From contig NZ_FNBN01000001.1 of the NCBI RefSeq assembly GCF_900102545.1, positions 61,581-125,580 of the forward strand: a stretch of 64,000 nucleotides of DNA, written 5' to 3'. The notes under the pieces were generated by a model. It did not search any database. It was not told the DNA's origin and saw nothing but the letters and a program-made list of their open reading frames with translations. Within the stretch, counting starts at the first letter, position 1; each line of letters begins with the position of its first letter. Positions 34,957-43,660 of this stretch are shown one piece after another. A program made the translations under genes and the position numbers. The DNA comes from Chitinophaga filiformis (GTDB lineage: Bacteria; Bacteroidota; Bacteroidia; Chitinophagales; Chitinophagaceae).

Positions 34957-35421
34957 ATGGAAAAAATTACTATTAGGGACGTACGAAAAGAGGATTGTCC
35001 GAGAATAATGGAGCTCATACAGGAGCTGGCAGTATATGAAAAAGCACCCGAGGCAGTAACGGTAACACTCCAGGAGTTTGAAGATGCAGGATTCGGCAAG
35101 AACCCTGTCTGGAAAGCATTTGCAGCCGTACATACAGAAGATGGAAAAGAAACGATTGTCGGTTTTGCGCTTTATTATATCCGTTATTCTACCTGGAAAG
35201 GATGCAGATTATACCTGGAAGATCTGATCGTAACAGAGAGCTTCAGAGGCAGACGTATAGGCAATATGTTGTTTGAAAGATTGTTCGAGGAAGTAAGGGA
35301 AAAAAAGTTCAAAGGCATGAACTGGCAGGTACTGGAATGGAACGAACCTGCTATCAACTTCTATAAGAAACTAAATGCCAGCTTCGACCCTGAGTGGTGG
35401 AATGCCAGCATCGACTTTTAA
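34957..35421 (+). CDS. GNAT-family N-acetyltransferase (diamine acetyltransferase-like)
   Basis: A 154-residue GNAT enzyme resembling the SSAT / thialysine acetyltransferase group. ITIRDVRKEDCPRIMELIQELAVYEK is the usual opening (residues 4-29 in part). YLEDLIVTESFRGRRIGNMLF carries the acetyl-CoA pyrophosphate loop (R/Q-x-x-G-x-G/A as RGRRIG). WNEPAINFYKKLNA is the family C-terminal motif. Polyamines or Lys analogues are plausible acceptors by family, but this is not proven. It is divergent from the DinB gene and ends at a strong bidirectional hairpin. Confidence 0.88.
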   Translation: MEKITIRDVRKEDCPRIMELIQELAVYEKAPEAVTVTLQEFEDAGFGKNPVWKAFAAVHTEDGKETIVGFALYYIRYSTWKGCRLYLEDLIVTESFRGRRIGNMLFERLFEEVREKKFKGMNWQVLEWNEPAINFYKKLNASFDPEWWNASIDF

Positions 35422-35425
35422 AAGG

Positions 35426-35460
35426 AAAAGGGATCAGGAATAATGTCCCTGATCCCTTTT
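35426..35460. terminator. bidirectional terminator between the GNAT gene and fabD
   Basis: A perfect 13-bp stem AAAAGGGATCAGG/CCTGATCCCTTTT (35426-35438 with 35448-35460), 9-nt loop, A and T runs on either side. It serves both convergent genes. Confidence 0.88.
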
Positions 35461-35465
35461 TCAGA

Positions 35466-36359
35466 TTAGCTGATCCCGTTCACCACGGCATCCTTCTGTA
35501 TCTTCACGATCAGTCCCTGTAATACTTTACCAGGACCGACTTCTGTAAATGTCGTTGCACCGTCAGCTACCATCGCCTGTACGGACTGTGTCCAGCGTAC
35601 CGCGCCAGTCAGCTGATCGATCAGGTTTTGCTTGATCTCCTCCGGACTGCTAACCGCCTTAGCCACCACGTTCTGATATACCGGGCAGGACGGCGTGCTG
35701 AAAGTTGTTTTCTCAATAGCCGCTTTCAGTTCCTCTTTGGCAGGCGCCATCAGCGGGGAGTGGAATGCACCACCTACAGGCAGTACCAGGGCTCTTTTAG
35801 CACCTGCCGCTTTCATTCTTTCACAGGCTACATCAATACCTTTGATGGAACCGGAAATTACCAGCTGGCCAGGACAGTTGAAGTTGGCAGGCACCACTAC
35901 CTCTCCTGTCTCTGCGCTTACTGCAGCACAGATCTCCTCTACTTTTGCATCATCCAGCGCCAATACAGCCGCCATAGTGGATGGCTGCAGCTCGCAGGCT
36001 TTCTGCATGGCAGTAGCGCGTATAAATACCAGGCGTAATGCATCTTCGAAGGTCAGTGCGCCATTGGCCACCAGCGCCGAAAACTCACCCAGGGAATGTC
36101 CTGCAACCATATCTGGTTTTGCCGCAGGCTCTGCACACAGAAAAGCGATCACACTATGCAGGAACACTGCTGGCTGCGTCACTTTCGTCTGTTTCAGGTC
36201 TTCCTCGGTACCGGAAAACATAATATCTGATATACGGAAGCCCAAAATTTCGTTGGCTTTCTCGAAAAGCTCTTTTGCTTTAGGATTGCTCTCATACAGA
36301 TTCTTGCCCATACCCGGGAACTGAGAACCCTGTCCTGGAAAAACGTAAGCGTGTTTCAT
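35466..36359 (-). CDS. fabD: malonyl-CoA:ACP transacylase (FabD)
   Basis: A 297-residue enzyme that moves malonyl groups from CoA to ACP for fatty acid synthesis. FPGQGSQFPGMG is the N-terminal signature, and GHSLGE places the nucleophile Ser at 89. The catalytic His lies in PVGGAFHSPLM. QPAVF (substrate binding) and EVGPGKVLQGL close the domain. MKHAYVFPGQG at 36359 is taken as the start; nine further codons upstream are open but have no similarity. A well-spaced promoter lies 70 bp upstream. Confidence 0.95.
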   Translation of the reverse strand: MKHAYVFPGQGSQFPGMGKNLYESNPKAKELFEKANEILGFRISDIMFSGTEEDLKQTKVTQPAVFLHSVIAFLCAEPAAKPDMVAGHSLGEFSALVANGALTFEDALRLVFIRATAMQKACELQPSTMAAVLALDDAKVEEICAAVSAETGEVVVPANFNCPGQLVISGSIKGIDVACERMKAAGAKRALVLPVGGAFHSPLMAPAKEELKAAIEKTTFSTPSCPVYQNVVAKAVSSPEEIKQNLIDQLTGAVRWTQSVQAMVADGATTFTEVGPGKVLQGLIVKIQKDAVVNGIS

Positions 36360-36424
36360 CTGATTTGGTTTACGTACCTGACACATGCATTAATATTTCT
36401 ACATATATCTTGGTAACTGGATTG

Positions 36425-36455
36425 CAAATATTCATACTCTTTGTGATATATCAAA
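36425..36455 (-). promoter_or_regulatory. fabD promoter
   Basis: On the minus strand, TTTG (36455-36452), exactly 19 bp, and AATATTTG (36432-36425) follow the Bacteroidota -33/-7 pattern with one mismatch in the -7 box. Confidence 0.55.
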
Positions 36456-36575
36456 ATCCCGCCTAAAAAAGAGGGTATTCTTGCTCCGGTTGTTTAACTT
36501 GCATTGACCTTATCTCCATGTAGCATTTCGATCCGTTCAGTAGATTCTTTAACAGGGATTAAAATACTTACTGCA

Positions 36576-37010
36576 ATGATAACAGGAAATGATTACACCA
36601 TTATTTCGAATAAAGAGTTCAATGAATTCTTCCCGGCTTTTATTGACGATCTGAAAAAACGCGATGCACATCTCATTGTGGAAGAGGTGGAGGTCGTGGA
36701 AGACGAAGTATATGAGTACGTTCTCGCGAAAGATAAAAAGACTTTCCAGGAATACCTGGAGAACGGGTACGCGGTGAATGAACGCGGGGAAGGTTGCTTC
36801 GTCATACTTGCCAGGAGAGTGCACCGGCTGGAGTATAATGTAGAGATCACGACGAAGATAGAAGATGATGTGGAAGAGGCGATCGATCCTTATTCTTCCG
36901 TGCTGATACTAAGGGATACATGGAGTTACACGCTGGTACTGCCGGCTGTTATTGAGGATAGCGATTATTGTCAGCGGGTGTATGAAATAGCGGTGAATGT
37001 ATTGAGGTGA
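36576..37010 (+). CDS. hypothetical acidic protein
   Basis: A 144-residue soluble, acidic protein that I do not recognise. ATG at 36576 gives MITGNDYTIISNKEFNEFF; the frame is open 24 codons further, with a Ser/Ile-rich stretch that looks noncoding. The pattern is alternating short strands and charged segments (EEVEVVEDEVYEYVLAKDKK, VLILRDTWSYTLVLP) with no membrane segment or known motif. Codon use resembles the neighbours. It is monocistronic between a divergent fabD and convergent folE. It could be an intracellular alpha/beta protein, and nothing more specific can be supported. Confidence 0.65.
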   Translation: MITGNDYTIISNKEFNEFFPAFIDDLKKRDAHLIVEEVEVVEDEVYEYVLAKDKKTFQEYLENGYAVNERGEGCFVILARRVHRLEYNVEITTKIEDDVEEAIDPYSSVLILRDTWSYTLVLPAVIEDSDYCQRVYEIAVNVLR

Positions 37011-37224
37011 AATGAATAAAATGAATGGAAGCTTTCCGGCAGCTTCTTGTTAACTTTCTGTTCTATGAAAAAGAAGGAAATACAAATCATCCAACCAAAA
37101 ATAACAGACGGATTCAGCATGCCATTAACAAAGGACAAGCTCTGTCTACACTTCAGGGTATCAACTATGTTAAACCAATATAGGCTCGCGATCTGTAACA
37201 AGCGATGTAGTTTTATCCCAATAA

Positions 37225-37254
37225 AAAAAACCGCCTGACTAAAGCCAAACGGTT
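37225..37254 (-). terminator. terminator after folE
   Basis: On the minus strand an AACCG/CGGTT stem (37254-37250 with 37233-37229) is followed by a run of eight T. The stem is short (5 bp, 16-nt loop) but the T tract is long. The stretch 37011-37224 contains a 57-codon frame that I do not accept as a gene. Confidence 0.55.
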
Positions 37255-37273
37255 CGCAATTCTTTTATCAAAC

Positions 37274-37861
37274 TTACTTCGTAATCAAACGCATAAACTC
37301 ATTCCGCGTCCTCCCATCTTCAAACTGACCTGAAAACGCAGACGTTGTCGTCACAGAATTCTGCTTCTGCACACCACGCATCATCATACAAAGATGCTGC
37401 GCTTCTATCACTACCCCTACTCCCAACGGCTGCAGCGTTTCCTGGATAGCATCCAGGATCTGATGCGTCATACGCTCCTGCACCTGCAGCCTGCGCGCAA
37501 ACACATCCACAACACGGGCCAGTTTGCTCAGACCGGTAATGTACCCATTAGGAATATAAGCGATATGCGCCTTCCCAAAGAAAGGTAACATATGATGTTC
37601 GCAAAGGGAATACAGTTCGATATCCTTTACGATCACCATTTCGCTATATGCTTCTGTAAACCTGGCTCCTTCCAGGATAGCTTTCGCATCCATCTGGTAG
37701 CCTTCTGTGAGGAATTGCATTGCTTTGGCTACACGCTCCGGCGTCTTCAATAATCCCTCTCTCGATGCGTCTTCGCCTAATAATTCTATGCTGCTCTTGT
37801 AATGATGAATAAGCTCATTCGTTATCTTTTCATCATACGTTTCTATCTTATTGTAAGCCAT
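37274..37861 (-). CDS. folE: GTP cyclohydrolase I
   Basis: A 195-residue type I enzyme converting GTP to 7,8-dihydroneopterin triphosphate, the entry to folate and pteridine synthesis. Zinc ligands Cys 87 and His 90 are in SLCEHHML, with the third Cys in [20 protein letters not shown] and VQERMTHQI are canonical. Full length. It follows a PTPS-type gene by 65 bp on the same strand, so the dihydroneopterin triphosphate product may feed that enzyme. Confidence 0.96.
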   Translation of the reverse strand: MAYNKIETYDEKITNELIHHYKSSIELLGEDASREGLLKTPERVAKAMQFLTEGYQMDAKAILEGARFTEAYSEMVIVKDIELYSLCEHHMLPFFGKAHIAYIPNGYITGLSKLARVVDVFARRLQVQERMTHQILDAIQETLQPLGVGVVIEAQHLCMMMRGVQKQNSVTTTSAFSGQFEDGRTRNEFMRLITK

Positions 37862-37926
37862 TACTATAATTAACTTAGTCTAATAATCGGCAATTCCTGA
37901 ATACCCATGGTATGGGACATCATCGC

Positions 37927-38340
37927 TTATTTACCACCAAAGTATTCTACATAGATACGAGGCGTCTCATACAGCTTGATACAATGTAACTCAACGCCGG
38001 CGGGCAGGTGAGGTGTAAGTTGATCCCAGATGCCGATAGCAAGATTTTCAGCGGAAGTAAATTTACCTGCCATGAAATCAACATCCACATTCAGGTTCCT
38101 GTGGTCCACCTTTTCCACGATATAATCCTTGATAAGTACACCGAGTGTTTTGGCATTAAATACAAATCCGGTTTCCGGATCTGGCGTTCCCTTTACGGTG
38201 ACGTGTAATTCGTAATTATGACCGTGCCAGTTTTCATTAGCACATTTACCAAACACTTCCTCATTCTTTTCCTTACTCCAAGCGGGATTGGATAACTTAT
38301 GCGCCGCATTGAAGTTCTCCACACGCGTTAAATAGATCAT
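37927..38340 (-). CDS. 6-pyruvoyltetrahydropterin / 6-carboxytetrahydropterin synthase family
   Basis: A 137-residue PTPS-fold enzyme that uses dihydroneopterin triphosphate. Zinc-binding His 14 (FNAAH), His 39 and His 41 (HGHNY) are present, and the catalytic Cys is at 33 (GKCANENWHGH). VDHRNLN and ETPRIYVEY are the usual later motifs. Sequence alone cannot separate a queuosine-pathway QueD from a PTPS making pterins, and no other que gene is nearby. The co-oriented folE supports use of its product. A TATTTTTG -7 element lies 21-28 bp upstream. Confidence 0.88.
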   Translation of the reverse strand: MIYLTRVENFNAAHKLSNPAWSKEKNEEVFGKCANENWHGHNYELHVTVKGTPDPETGFVFNAKTLGVLIKDYIVEKVDHRNLNVDVDFMAGKFTSAENLAIGIWDQLTPHLPAGVELHCIKLYETPRIYVEYFGGK

Positions 38341-38360
38341 TATTAACTCTATATTTTCCG

Positions 38361-38421
38361 CAAAAATACAATAATTCGATTAGAATCGATCGTTACACAA
38401 TAGCAAAAGCTGCTACCTTTG
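38361..38421. promoter_or_regulatory. divergent promoter region of the PTPS gene and mqnB
   Basis: TATTTTTG on the minus strand (38368-38361) and TACCTTTG on + (38414-38421) are -7 elements for the two divergent genes. The + element ends 4 bp before the mqnB ATG, so mqnB may be nearly leaderless. A 14-bp dyad TCGATTagAATCGA (38376-38389) lies between the two and could be an operator. Confidence 0.5.
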
Positions 38422-38425
38422 CATC

Positions 38426-39076
38426 ATGAAAATACTGGTTACCGCAGCTACTACCTTTGAAATCCAACCATTTATGGACCATCTGGCCGGAAAGAATTAC
38501 CGGAATTGCCAGGTAACCACCCTGATAGGTGGCATCGGCATGATGCACACCGCTTACCAGCTTGGCAGGCAGTTTGCCATATCCCGTCCTGATTTTGCCA
38601 TTCAGGCCGGTATTGCCGGCTGTTTTGATCATTCCTGGGAAATGGGAAAAGTAGTGATCATCGATAAAGAACAACTGGGCGACCTGGGCGTTGAAGATGA
38701 CCAGGCTTATAAAGACCTGTTTGACATACAATTATGGCAACCAGATCAGCCTCCGTTCACTAACCGGCAGCTCATTAATCCATTGAAAGACATCCCTCAG
38801 CTTCCGGACCTGCCAACCGCTTCAGGTGTGACCATCAATACCGTCAGCGGTAGCGAACGTACCCGTCAGCTGCTGCTTGACAAGTATAATCCGGAAGTGG
38901 AAAGTATGGAAGGCGCCGCTTTTCATTATGCCTGCCTGCTGGAAAAGATTCCCTTCATGCAATTACGAAGTATCTCCAACTATGTGGAAGTAAGAGATAA
39001 AAGCAAATGGAAGATCCAGCTGGCTATCAAAGAACTGAATGATACATTGATTAAATATTTTGAACGATGGAACTAA
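38426..39076 (+). CDS. mqnB: futalosine hydrolase
   Basis: A 216-residue nucleosidase-fold enzyme that splits futalosine to dehypoxanthinyl futalosine and hypoxanthine in the alternative menaquinone route. LVTAATTFEIQPF, the Gly-rich TLIGGIGMMHTAY, QAGIAGCFD and MEGAAFHYACLL are MTA/SAH-nucleosidase-type motifs, and the Glu in SMEGAAF is the ribose-binding residue. The family identity rests on pairing: the gene overlaps mqnD by 10 nt, which is typical of an mqn operon. Confidence 0.93.
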   Translation: MKILVTAATTFEIQPFMDHLAGKNYRNCQVTTLIGGIGMMHTAYQLGRQFAISRPDFAIQAGIAGCFDHSWEMGKVVIIDKEQLGDLGVEDDQAYKDLFDIQLWQPDQPPFTNRQLINPLKDIPQLPDLPTASGVTINTVSGSERTRQLLLDKYNPEVESMEGAAFHYACLLEKIPFMQLRSISNYVEVRDKSKWKIQLAIKELNDTLIKYFERWN

Positions 39077-39852
39077 CATTAGGATTCTCACCATGCCCGA
39101 ATGACACATTCATTTTTGACGCGATGGTGAATAACAAGATCGATACAAAAGGCCTTACATTCAACACACAACTTGAAGATGTTGAAACACTGAACAAGTG
39201 GGCCATGCAGGGTAAACTGGCTATTACCAAACTGAGTTTCGGCGTATACCAGAAAGTGAAAGACCAGTATGAACTGCTCAACAGCGGAAGCGCTTTAGGC
39301 AGGGGTTGCGGACCATTGCTCATCGCTAAAAAAGATATCCCGCAGGAAAAGATCAAAGATTGTAAGATCGCTATCCCGGGAGAAAATACAACTGCTAACT
39401 TACTCTTCTCTATCGCATTTCCGGAAGCCAGACAAAAGGAAGTATTGCTGTTCTCTGATATTGAAAATGCAGTGCTGGACGGAAGAGTAGATGCGGGTGT
39501 AATTATTCATGAGAACAGGTTCACCTATCAGCAGAAAGGACTTGTGAAAATTATTGATCTTGGTGAATACTGGGAAAGTACCACCGGCAGCCCTATTCCA
39601 TTAGGTGGCATCTTTATACGAAAAGATGTTCCTGATCACATCAAACAACAGGTAGATCAGCTGATACATGACAGCCTGCAATATTCCTACAAACACTATC
39701 CTGCATTATCATCCTATGTAACAGATCATGCACAGGAAATGGATGAATCAGTAATGCGTCAGCATATTGATCTGTATGTAAATGATTTCAGTCTTGGGCT
39801 CGGCGAAGCAGGTAAGGCTGCAGTAGACAAACTGATGTCAGTATATTCATAA
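39067..39852 (+). CDS. mqnD: 1,4-dihydroxy-6-naphthoate synthase
   Basis: A 261-residue periplasmic-binding-protein-fold enzyme that converts cyclic dehypoxanthinyl futalosine to 1,4-dihydroxy-6-naphthoate. LGFSPCPNDTFIFDAM, DVETLNKWA, KLSFGVY, PGENTTANLL, DAGVIIHENRFTY and GEYWESTTGSPIPLGG are all diagnostic. Its start overlaps the mqnB end, so translation is coupled. Other mqn genes (mqnA, C, E) are not in the window. A strong terminator follows. Confidence 0.95.
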   Translation: MELTLGFSPCPNDTFIFDAMVNNKIDTKGLTFNTQLEDVETLNKWAMQGKLAITKLSFGVYQKVKDQYELLNSGSALGRGCGPLLIAKKDIPQEKIKDCKIAIPGENTTANLLFSIAFPEARQKEVLLFSDIENAVLDGRVDAGVIIHENRFTYQQKGLVKIIDLGEYWESTTGSPIPLGGIFIRKDVPDHIKQQVDQLIHDSLQYSYKHYPALSSYVTDHAQEMDESVMRQHIDLYVNDFSLGLGEAGKAAVDKLMSVYS

Positions 39853-39874
39853 TAGTTAGTAGAACGATAATAAA

Positions 39875-39914
39875 AAATAGCCCACAGATGACTTGCATTG
39901 TCTGTGGGCTATTT
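39875..39914. terminator. terminator after mqnD
   Basis: A perfect 14-bp stem AAATAGCCCACAGA/TCTGTGGGCTATTT (39875-39888 with 39901-39914), 12-nt loop, A/T tracts on both sides. Suits both mqnD and the convergent photolyase gene. Confidence 0.85.
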
Positions 39915-39961
39915 ATGTCTTAATGGTTGTATTACTACCGCGCTTCCTTTATTACGATGAC

Positions 39962-41266
39962 CTAAGAAGCTAATGCGGCCTTGTACACTTCGAGCACTCT
40001 TTTTCTTGCCTGCTCATGTGCAACCATTGGTTTCACATAAGTCAGTTCTTCAAATTCAGGAACCCATTTTCTGATATATTCAAAAGAAGGATCAAAACGT
40101 TCTCTTTGCAATGTCGGATTGAACACCCTGAAATAAGGCGCCGCATCACAGCCGCAACCTGCCGCCCATTGCCAGTTACCATTGTTTGCCGCAAGATCAT
40201 AATCGAGTAGTTTCTTAGCGAAATAAGCTTCTCCCCAACGCCAGTCTATCAATAGGTGCTTCGTAAGAAAACTTGCAACGACCATGCGTACACGGTTGTG
40301 CATAAAACCTGTCGTATTTAACTCACGCATGCCTGCATCTACAAGCGGATAACCTGTTTGTCCGTCACACCATTGCTGAAACTCTTTCTCATTATTCCGC
40401 CATCGTATGTTGTCATATTCACGACGGAAAGAGTGTTCTACGACATGCGGGAAATGCCACAGTATCATCTGAAAGAAATCACGCCATATCAGTTCACCAA
40501 GAAATGTCTCGTTCAACTGATTCGCCCGGTCTGCCAATTCACGTATGCTCATTGTACCAAAACGCAGATGCAATCCAATGTGTGTAGTGCCTTCAATGCC
40601 CGGCAGATCCCGCGTCTTATCGTAATTCTTTATCACGCTGTCCTTTATTCTCATAGAGGGGAATCCTCTATCTCCCGCAAGGAATCCAATAGCACGCAGG
40701 CTCGGTACCTTTTTAGCTTTCTGCTTAAAGAAATTCCTGAAATATATTTCCGTAGGATATGCTTGTAAATAATACTCATTCAGTAATGTTTTCCATTTTT
40801 TACTATAAGGCGTAAATACCGTATATGGTTCCCCGTTATCTTTCATAATTTCATCCCGGTCAAAGATCACCTGATCTTTGTACTGATGAAAGCCAATCCC
40901 CTTCTCTTTCAGTCGTTTTGCAATATCCGCATCCCGCTTCACGGCATACGGCTCATAGTCAATATTGGTGAACACTTCCTGCACATTGTACTGTGTAGTC
41001 CAATGTTCAAACGCTTCCTGCGGAGTACCGTAATAAATATCCAGTGTACTCCCCAGTTTACTGAGTTTCACCTGCAGATCATTCAATGTATCATGAATAA
41101 AAGTGACACGTCTGTCATGCTTGTCTTCAAGATCATTCAGAATGTTTGTGTCGAACACAAATACAGGTACAACAGGATTTGACGACTTTAATGCGTGGTA
41201 TAAAGCTGCCTGGTCCAGCAGACGTAAGTCACGTCGCAACCAGCATAAATTGATTGTTGGAGGCAT
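39962..41266 (-). CDS. deoxyribodipyrimidine photolyase / cryptochrome family
   Basis: A 434-residue class I photolyase-type flavoprotein. The N-terminal alpha/beta domain (WLRRDLRLLDQAAL, VPVFVFDTNI) would hold an antenna chromophore. The FAD domain shows LHLRFGTMSIREL, ELIWRDFFQMIL, YPLVDAGMRELNTTGFMHNRVRM, DYDLAANNGNWQWAAGCGCDAAPYFRVFNP and the Trp-rich electron path. The WRDFF and Asn in the GMRELNTTG-MHNR region agree with CPD repair. The 434-residue length is normal for a bacterial enzyme. DNA repair is likelier than signalling, but the two are not separable with certainty here. Confidence 0.92.
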   Translation of the reverse strand: MPPTINLCWLRRDLRLLDQAALYHALKSSNPVVPVFVFDTNILNDLEDKHDRRVTFIHDTLNDLQVKLSKLGSTLDIYYGTPQEAFEHWTTQYNVQEVFTNIDYEPYAVKRDADIAKRLKEKGIGFHQYKDQVIFDRDEIMKDNGEPYTVFTPYSKKWKTLLNEYYLQAYPTEIYFRNFFKQKAKKVPSLRAIGFLAGDRGFPSMRIKDSVIKNYDKTRDLPGIEGTTHIGLHLRFGTMSIRELADRANQLNETFLGELIWRDFFQMILWHFPHVVEHSFRREYDNIRWRNNEKEFQQWCDGQTGYPLVDAGMRELNTTGFMHNRVRMVVASFLTKHLLIDWRWGEAYFAKKLLDYDLAANNGNWQWAAGCGCDAAPYFRVFNPTLQRERFDPSFEYIRKWVPEFEELTYVKPMVAHEQARKRVLEVYKAALAS

Positions 41267-41410
41267 AAGAGTGGTTAGTTTTGCATTCTCAAATAAACAA
41301 TCTCAGGTACAAGATAAACCGGATAAGACAAAGAAAAATCCACTAAAAATATGCCACTGCCGTGCGGTTTCAGTGTATATTCTTATAAATAAGTAGTCGT
41401 ATATTTTTAA

Positions 41411-42256
41411 CTATAATCCTTCGTGAATGAGCTCATGTAGAATGACCGCAGTGGCATTTCCATAACTACTATCACGGAATGCTCCCACCCAGCGAATGCC
41501 GGTAACGGCATTGGTAAGAAATATTTCCTCTGCTGTCTCAAGATCCGCTACCGTTATAGGTTTCTCAGTTACGGTGAAAGGTAGTTCCATACGCAGGAGG
41601 TTCTTACGCATTACACCGCATACCCCTCCTTCCGACAAAGGAGGTGTAATAATTTCCCGGCCCTGTACTATAAAAAGATTCGCAATAGTAGTATCCGCCA
41701 CCCTTCCACACGGGTTCAGCAGCACTGCTTCATTAATGCGGTGTTGCTTGGCGTACATGGCAGCCATGACATATGGCAGGCAATTATTCGACTTTATATA
41801 GGAGTATTTGTCGCTCGCTTTTCTCACATCGGGGAAAATATCCAGCCTTAATCCTGTCTCATTTAACTCGAGCACCTGCCGGTTCAGCTCCCAGCTCTGG
41901 ATGATAAAATTGGGGATGTTATTTATCGGGTCATACAAGCCTCCGTCTGACCTGAAAACAGTCAATCTTACCCTTGCCAGCCGATCATGTCCATTCCGGC
42001 TGCAAAGCTCTGTTATAAGCCTGGTAAAATATGTTTTGGTAAACTGTTGGGGAACGTCAAAATGAAGGAGGTTCATGCTGGACATCAGCCGTTCAAAGTG
42101 CAGGTCAGCCAGCAAAACCTTTCCCTGGTACACCCGCATGGTTTCAAAACATCCATCTCCATAACGGAAGGAACGGTTATCGGCCGTTAATATAGGTTCC
42201 GATGCCGCAATAAACTTACCATTATAACATAGAGACCCCGATTGCACTTCGAACAC
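41411..42256 (-). CDS. class IV aminotransferase (possible aminodeoxychorismate lyase)
   Basis: A 281-residue PLP enzyme of fold type IV. The catalytic Lys is 155 in SYIKSNNCLP. FRYGDGCFETMRVYQGKV, the Glu in EAVLLNPCGRVADTTIANLF and GVCGVMRKNLL are family motifs. Length and motifs fit 4-amino-4-deoxychorismate lyase (PabC) or a D-/branched-chain aminotransferase. No pabA/B neighbour is seen to decide. The gene stands alone, and the 144 bp between it and the photolyase gene hold nothing recognised. Confidence 0.85.
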   Translation of the reverse strand: MFEVQSGSLCYNGKFIAASEPILTADNRSFRYGDGCFETMRVYQGKVLLADLHFERLMSSMNLLHFDVPQQFTKTYFTRLITELCSRNGHDRLARVRLTVFRSDGGLYDPINNIPNFIIQSWELNRQVLELNETGLRLDIFPDVRKASDKYSYIKSNNCLPYVMAAMYAKQHRINEAVLLNPCGRVADTTIANLFIVQGREIITPPLSEGGVCGVMRKNLLRMELPFTVTEKPITVADLETAEEIFLTNAVTGIRWVGAFRDSSYGNATAVILHELIHEGL

Positions 42257-42604
42257 TTTAACTTTTAAATGGACTGTTAAGTTACGGAAAATTAATGGGG
42301 TAAAAATGGGTAGCGGTTACCCGGCCCGATGCCGGATAACCGACTTTTTTCACATAGGACAGGGGTTCTTCCCGGCGTAGGCAGGGATGGACACCTGTAA
42401 TGACTGACAACCCAATAAAGGATACTGCTGATGATACGGGAAACGCTTAGACCATACTACGTACAAACCAGGCACTGGCTTGCATTACGCTAAGTGTGAC
42501 ACAGTATTTTTCATAGTTCAAAAAAGTATAAGATAAATAGGACACTTCGAACAATCACATGACAGGAATTAAATTCCACCATACCATTCGGTATCTGTAA
42601 TCAT

Positions 42605-42793
42605 TCAGTATTCTTCTCCATTCAGGAAAGATACATACGTGGTCATACTTTCATAGTGTTGCTTGATTCTCTGAACGTTCACGACAATTTCCACAATGTG
42701 TTTTACATTGTACGACTTATAGTTTTGGTTCTCCCAACAGGGAATATTAGCTTCTGATATCGGATCTGTTTTCGAATGCTGTTTACTTACTTC
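42605..42793 (-). pseudogene. possible small gene remnant without a start codon
   Basis: On the minus strand a 62-codon frame runs from a TAG to a TGA at 42607-42605. It reads naturally, with SKQHSKTDPISEANIPCWEN, then KHIVEIVVNVQRIKQHYE and MTTYVSFLNGEEY at the end, and mixed codon use. No ATG, GTG or TTG is present before a Met 14 codons from the end. The codon where a start would be expected is GTA (42790-42788). It may be a decayed small gene, the tail of a gene disrupted upstream, or chance. The frame is below the usual length limit for automatic calling. Confidence 0.35.
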
Positions 42794-42901
42794 CTACTAA
42801 CAGTAGTTGACACAGCAAAGATGCTGATTTTGTTTTATTCTACAATAGCAAGTTAAGGGTATTGCAAATATGAGGGATAATACTTATGAAAAAATAAAAA
42901 A

Positions 42902-42953
42902 TTAGGAATTGAGAATTTAACACGAAGACTGATCGCAGTATTTCAATTCCTAA
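42902..42953 (-). terminator. terminator after scoB
   Basis: TTAGGAATTGA (42902-42912) pairs with TCAATTCCTAA (42943-42953). On the minus strand the stem is followed by a long T-rich tract (42901 down to about 42885). Confidence 0.65.
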
Positions 42954-42962
42954 TCCAGGCGC

Positions 42963-43622
42963 TTAATTCAGCTTCATTTCTGGTATATCTCCATTGACTA
43001 CCAGTCGTCCCGCTGTTTTGGCAATGATTTCTTCCACACTTACACCAGGGGCTCTTTCCAGTAAGCGGAAGCCTTCAGGAGTGATATCCATTACCGCCAG
43101 TTCGGTTACCACTTTCTTTACACACGATACACCTGTCAGCGGCAATGTACACGTTGGTAGTAATTTGCTTTCCCCTTTGGGATTTGTATGCATCATCGCC
43201 ACGATAATATTTTTTGCAGATGCGACGAGGTCCATCGCCCCTCCCATTCCCTTTACCATTTTACCCGGTATTTTCCAGTTGGCGATATCTCCGGTGTCAG
43301 ATACTTCCATGGCGCCCAATACAGTAAGATCCACCTTTCCTGCCCTGATCATACCAAAGCTCTCTGCGGAGTCAAAAAAGGCGCCTCCAGGCAATACAGT
43401 GACCGTTTCCTTACCGGCATTGATCAGGTCTGCATCCATCTCTTCTTCTTCGGGATAAGGCCCCATACCCAGCAATCCATTCTCAGACTGTAACATGATA
43501 GAAATCCCCGGCGCTATGAAGTTGGCCACCAGGGTCGGGATACCAATACCCAGGTTCACATACATACCATCGCGCAGTTCCTGTGCTATTCTTTTGGCAA
43601 TGCCATATTTATCTAAAGACAT
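42963..43622 (-). CDS. scoB: 3-oxoacid CoA-transferase subunit B
   Basis: A 219-residue beta subunit of a succinyl-CoA:acetoacetate-type CoA transferase. The catalytic Glu is 47 in [10 protein letters not shown]. The opening [25 protein letters not shown] and the later [20 protein letters not shown] are family signatures. Subunit A lies directly upstream with a 38-bp gap. Together they transfer CoA to acetoacetate or a similar acid. This pair ends the leftward operon that begins with bamD. Confidence 0.93.
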   Translation of the reverse strand: MSLDKYGIAKRIAQELRDGMYVNLGIGIPTLVANFIAPGISIMLQSENGLLGMGPYPEEEEMDADLINAGKETVTVLPGGAFFDSAESFGMIRAGKVDLTVLGAMEVSDTGDIANWKIPGKMVKGMGGAMDLVASAKNIIVAMMHTNPKGESKLLPTCTLPLTGVSCVKKVVTELAVMDITPEGFRLLERAPGVSVEEIIAKTAGRLVVNGDIPEMKLN

Positions 43623-43660
43623 AACAATTTTCAGATTTGAGGTTGCAGTAAGCTTGAGCG

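Larger units (their letters stand above)
42257..42962. other. 706-bp spacer with a hairpin and a possible gene remnant
   Basis: Starting from the left there is a GC-rich hairpin at 42313-42338 (GGTTAcCCGGC pairing with GCCGGaTAACC) followed by a T run on +, but no + gene precedes it. It lies about 55-80 bp upstream of the aminotransferase start on the minus strand. The middle part (42340-42600) shows nothing. The part at 42605-42793 is a coherent minus-strand frame without a start codon, listed separately. A terminator for scoB lies at 42902-42953. Confidence 0.6.

Noticed and set aside
37065..37238. 57-codon frame starting MKKKEIQII
   Set aside because: It runs into the folE terminator on the other strand, shows no family pattern, and has no promoter or terminator of its own.
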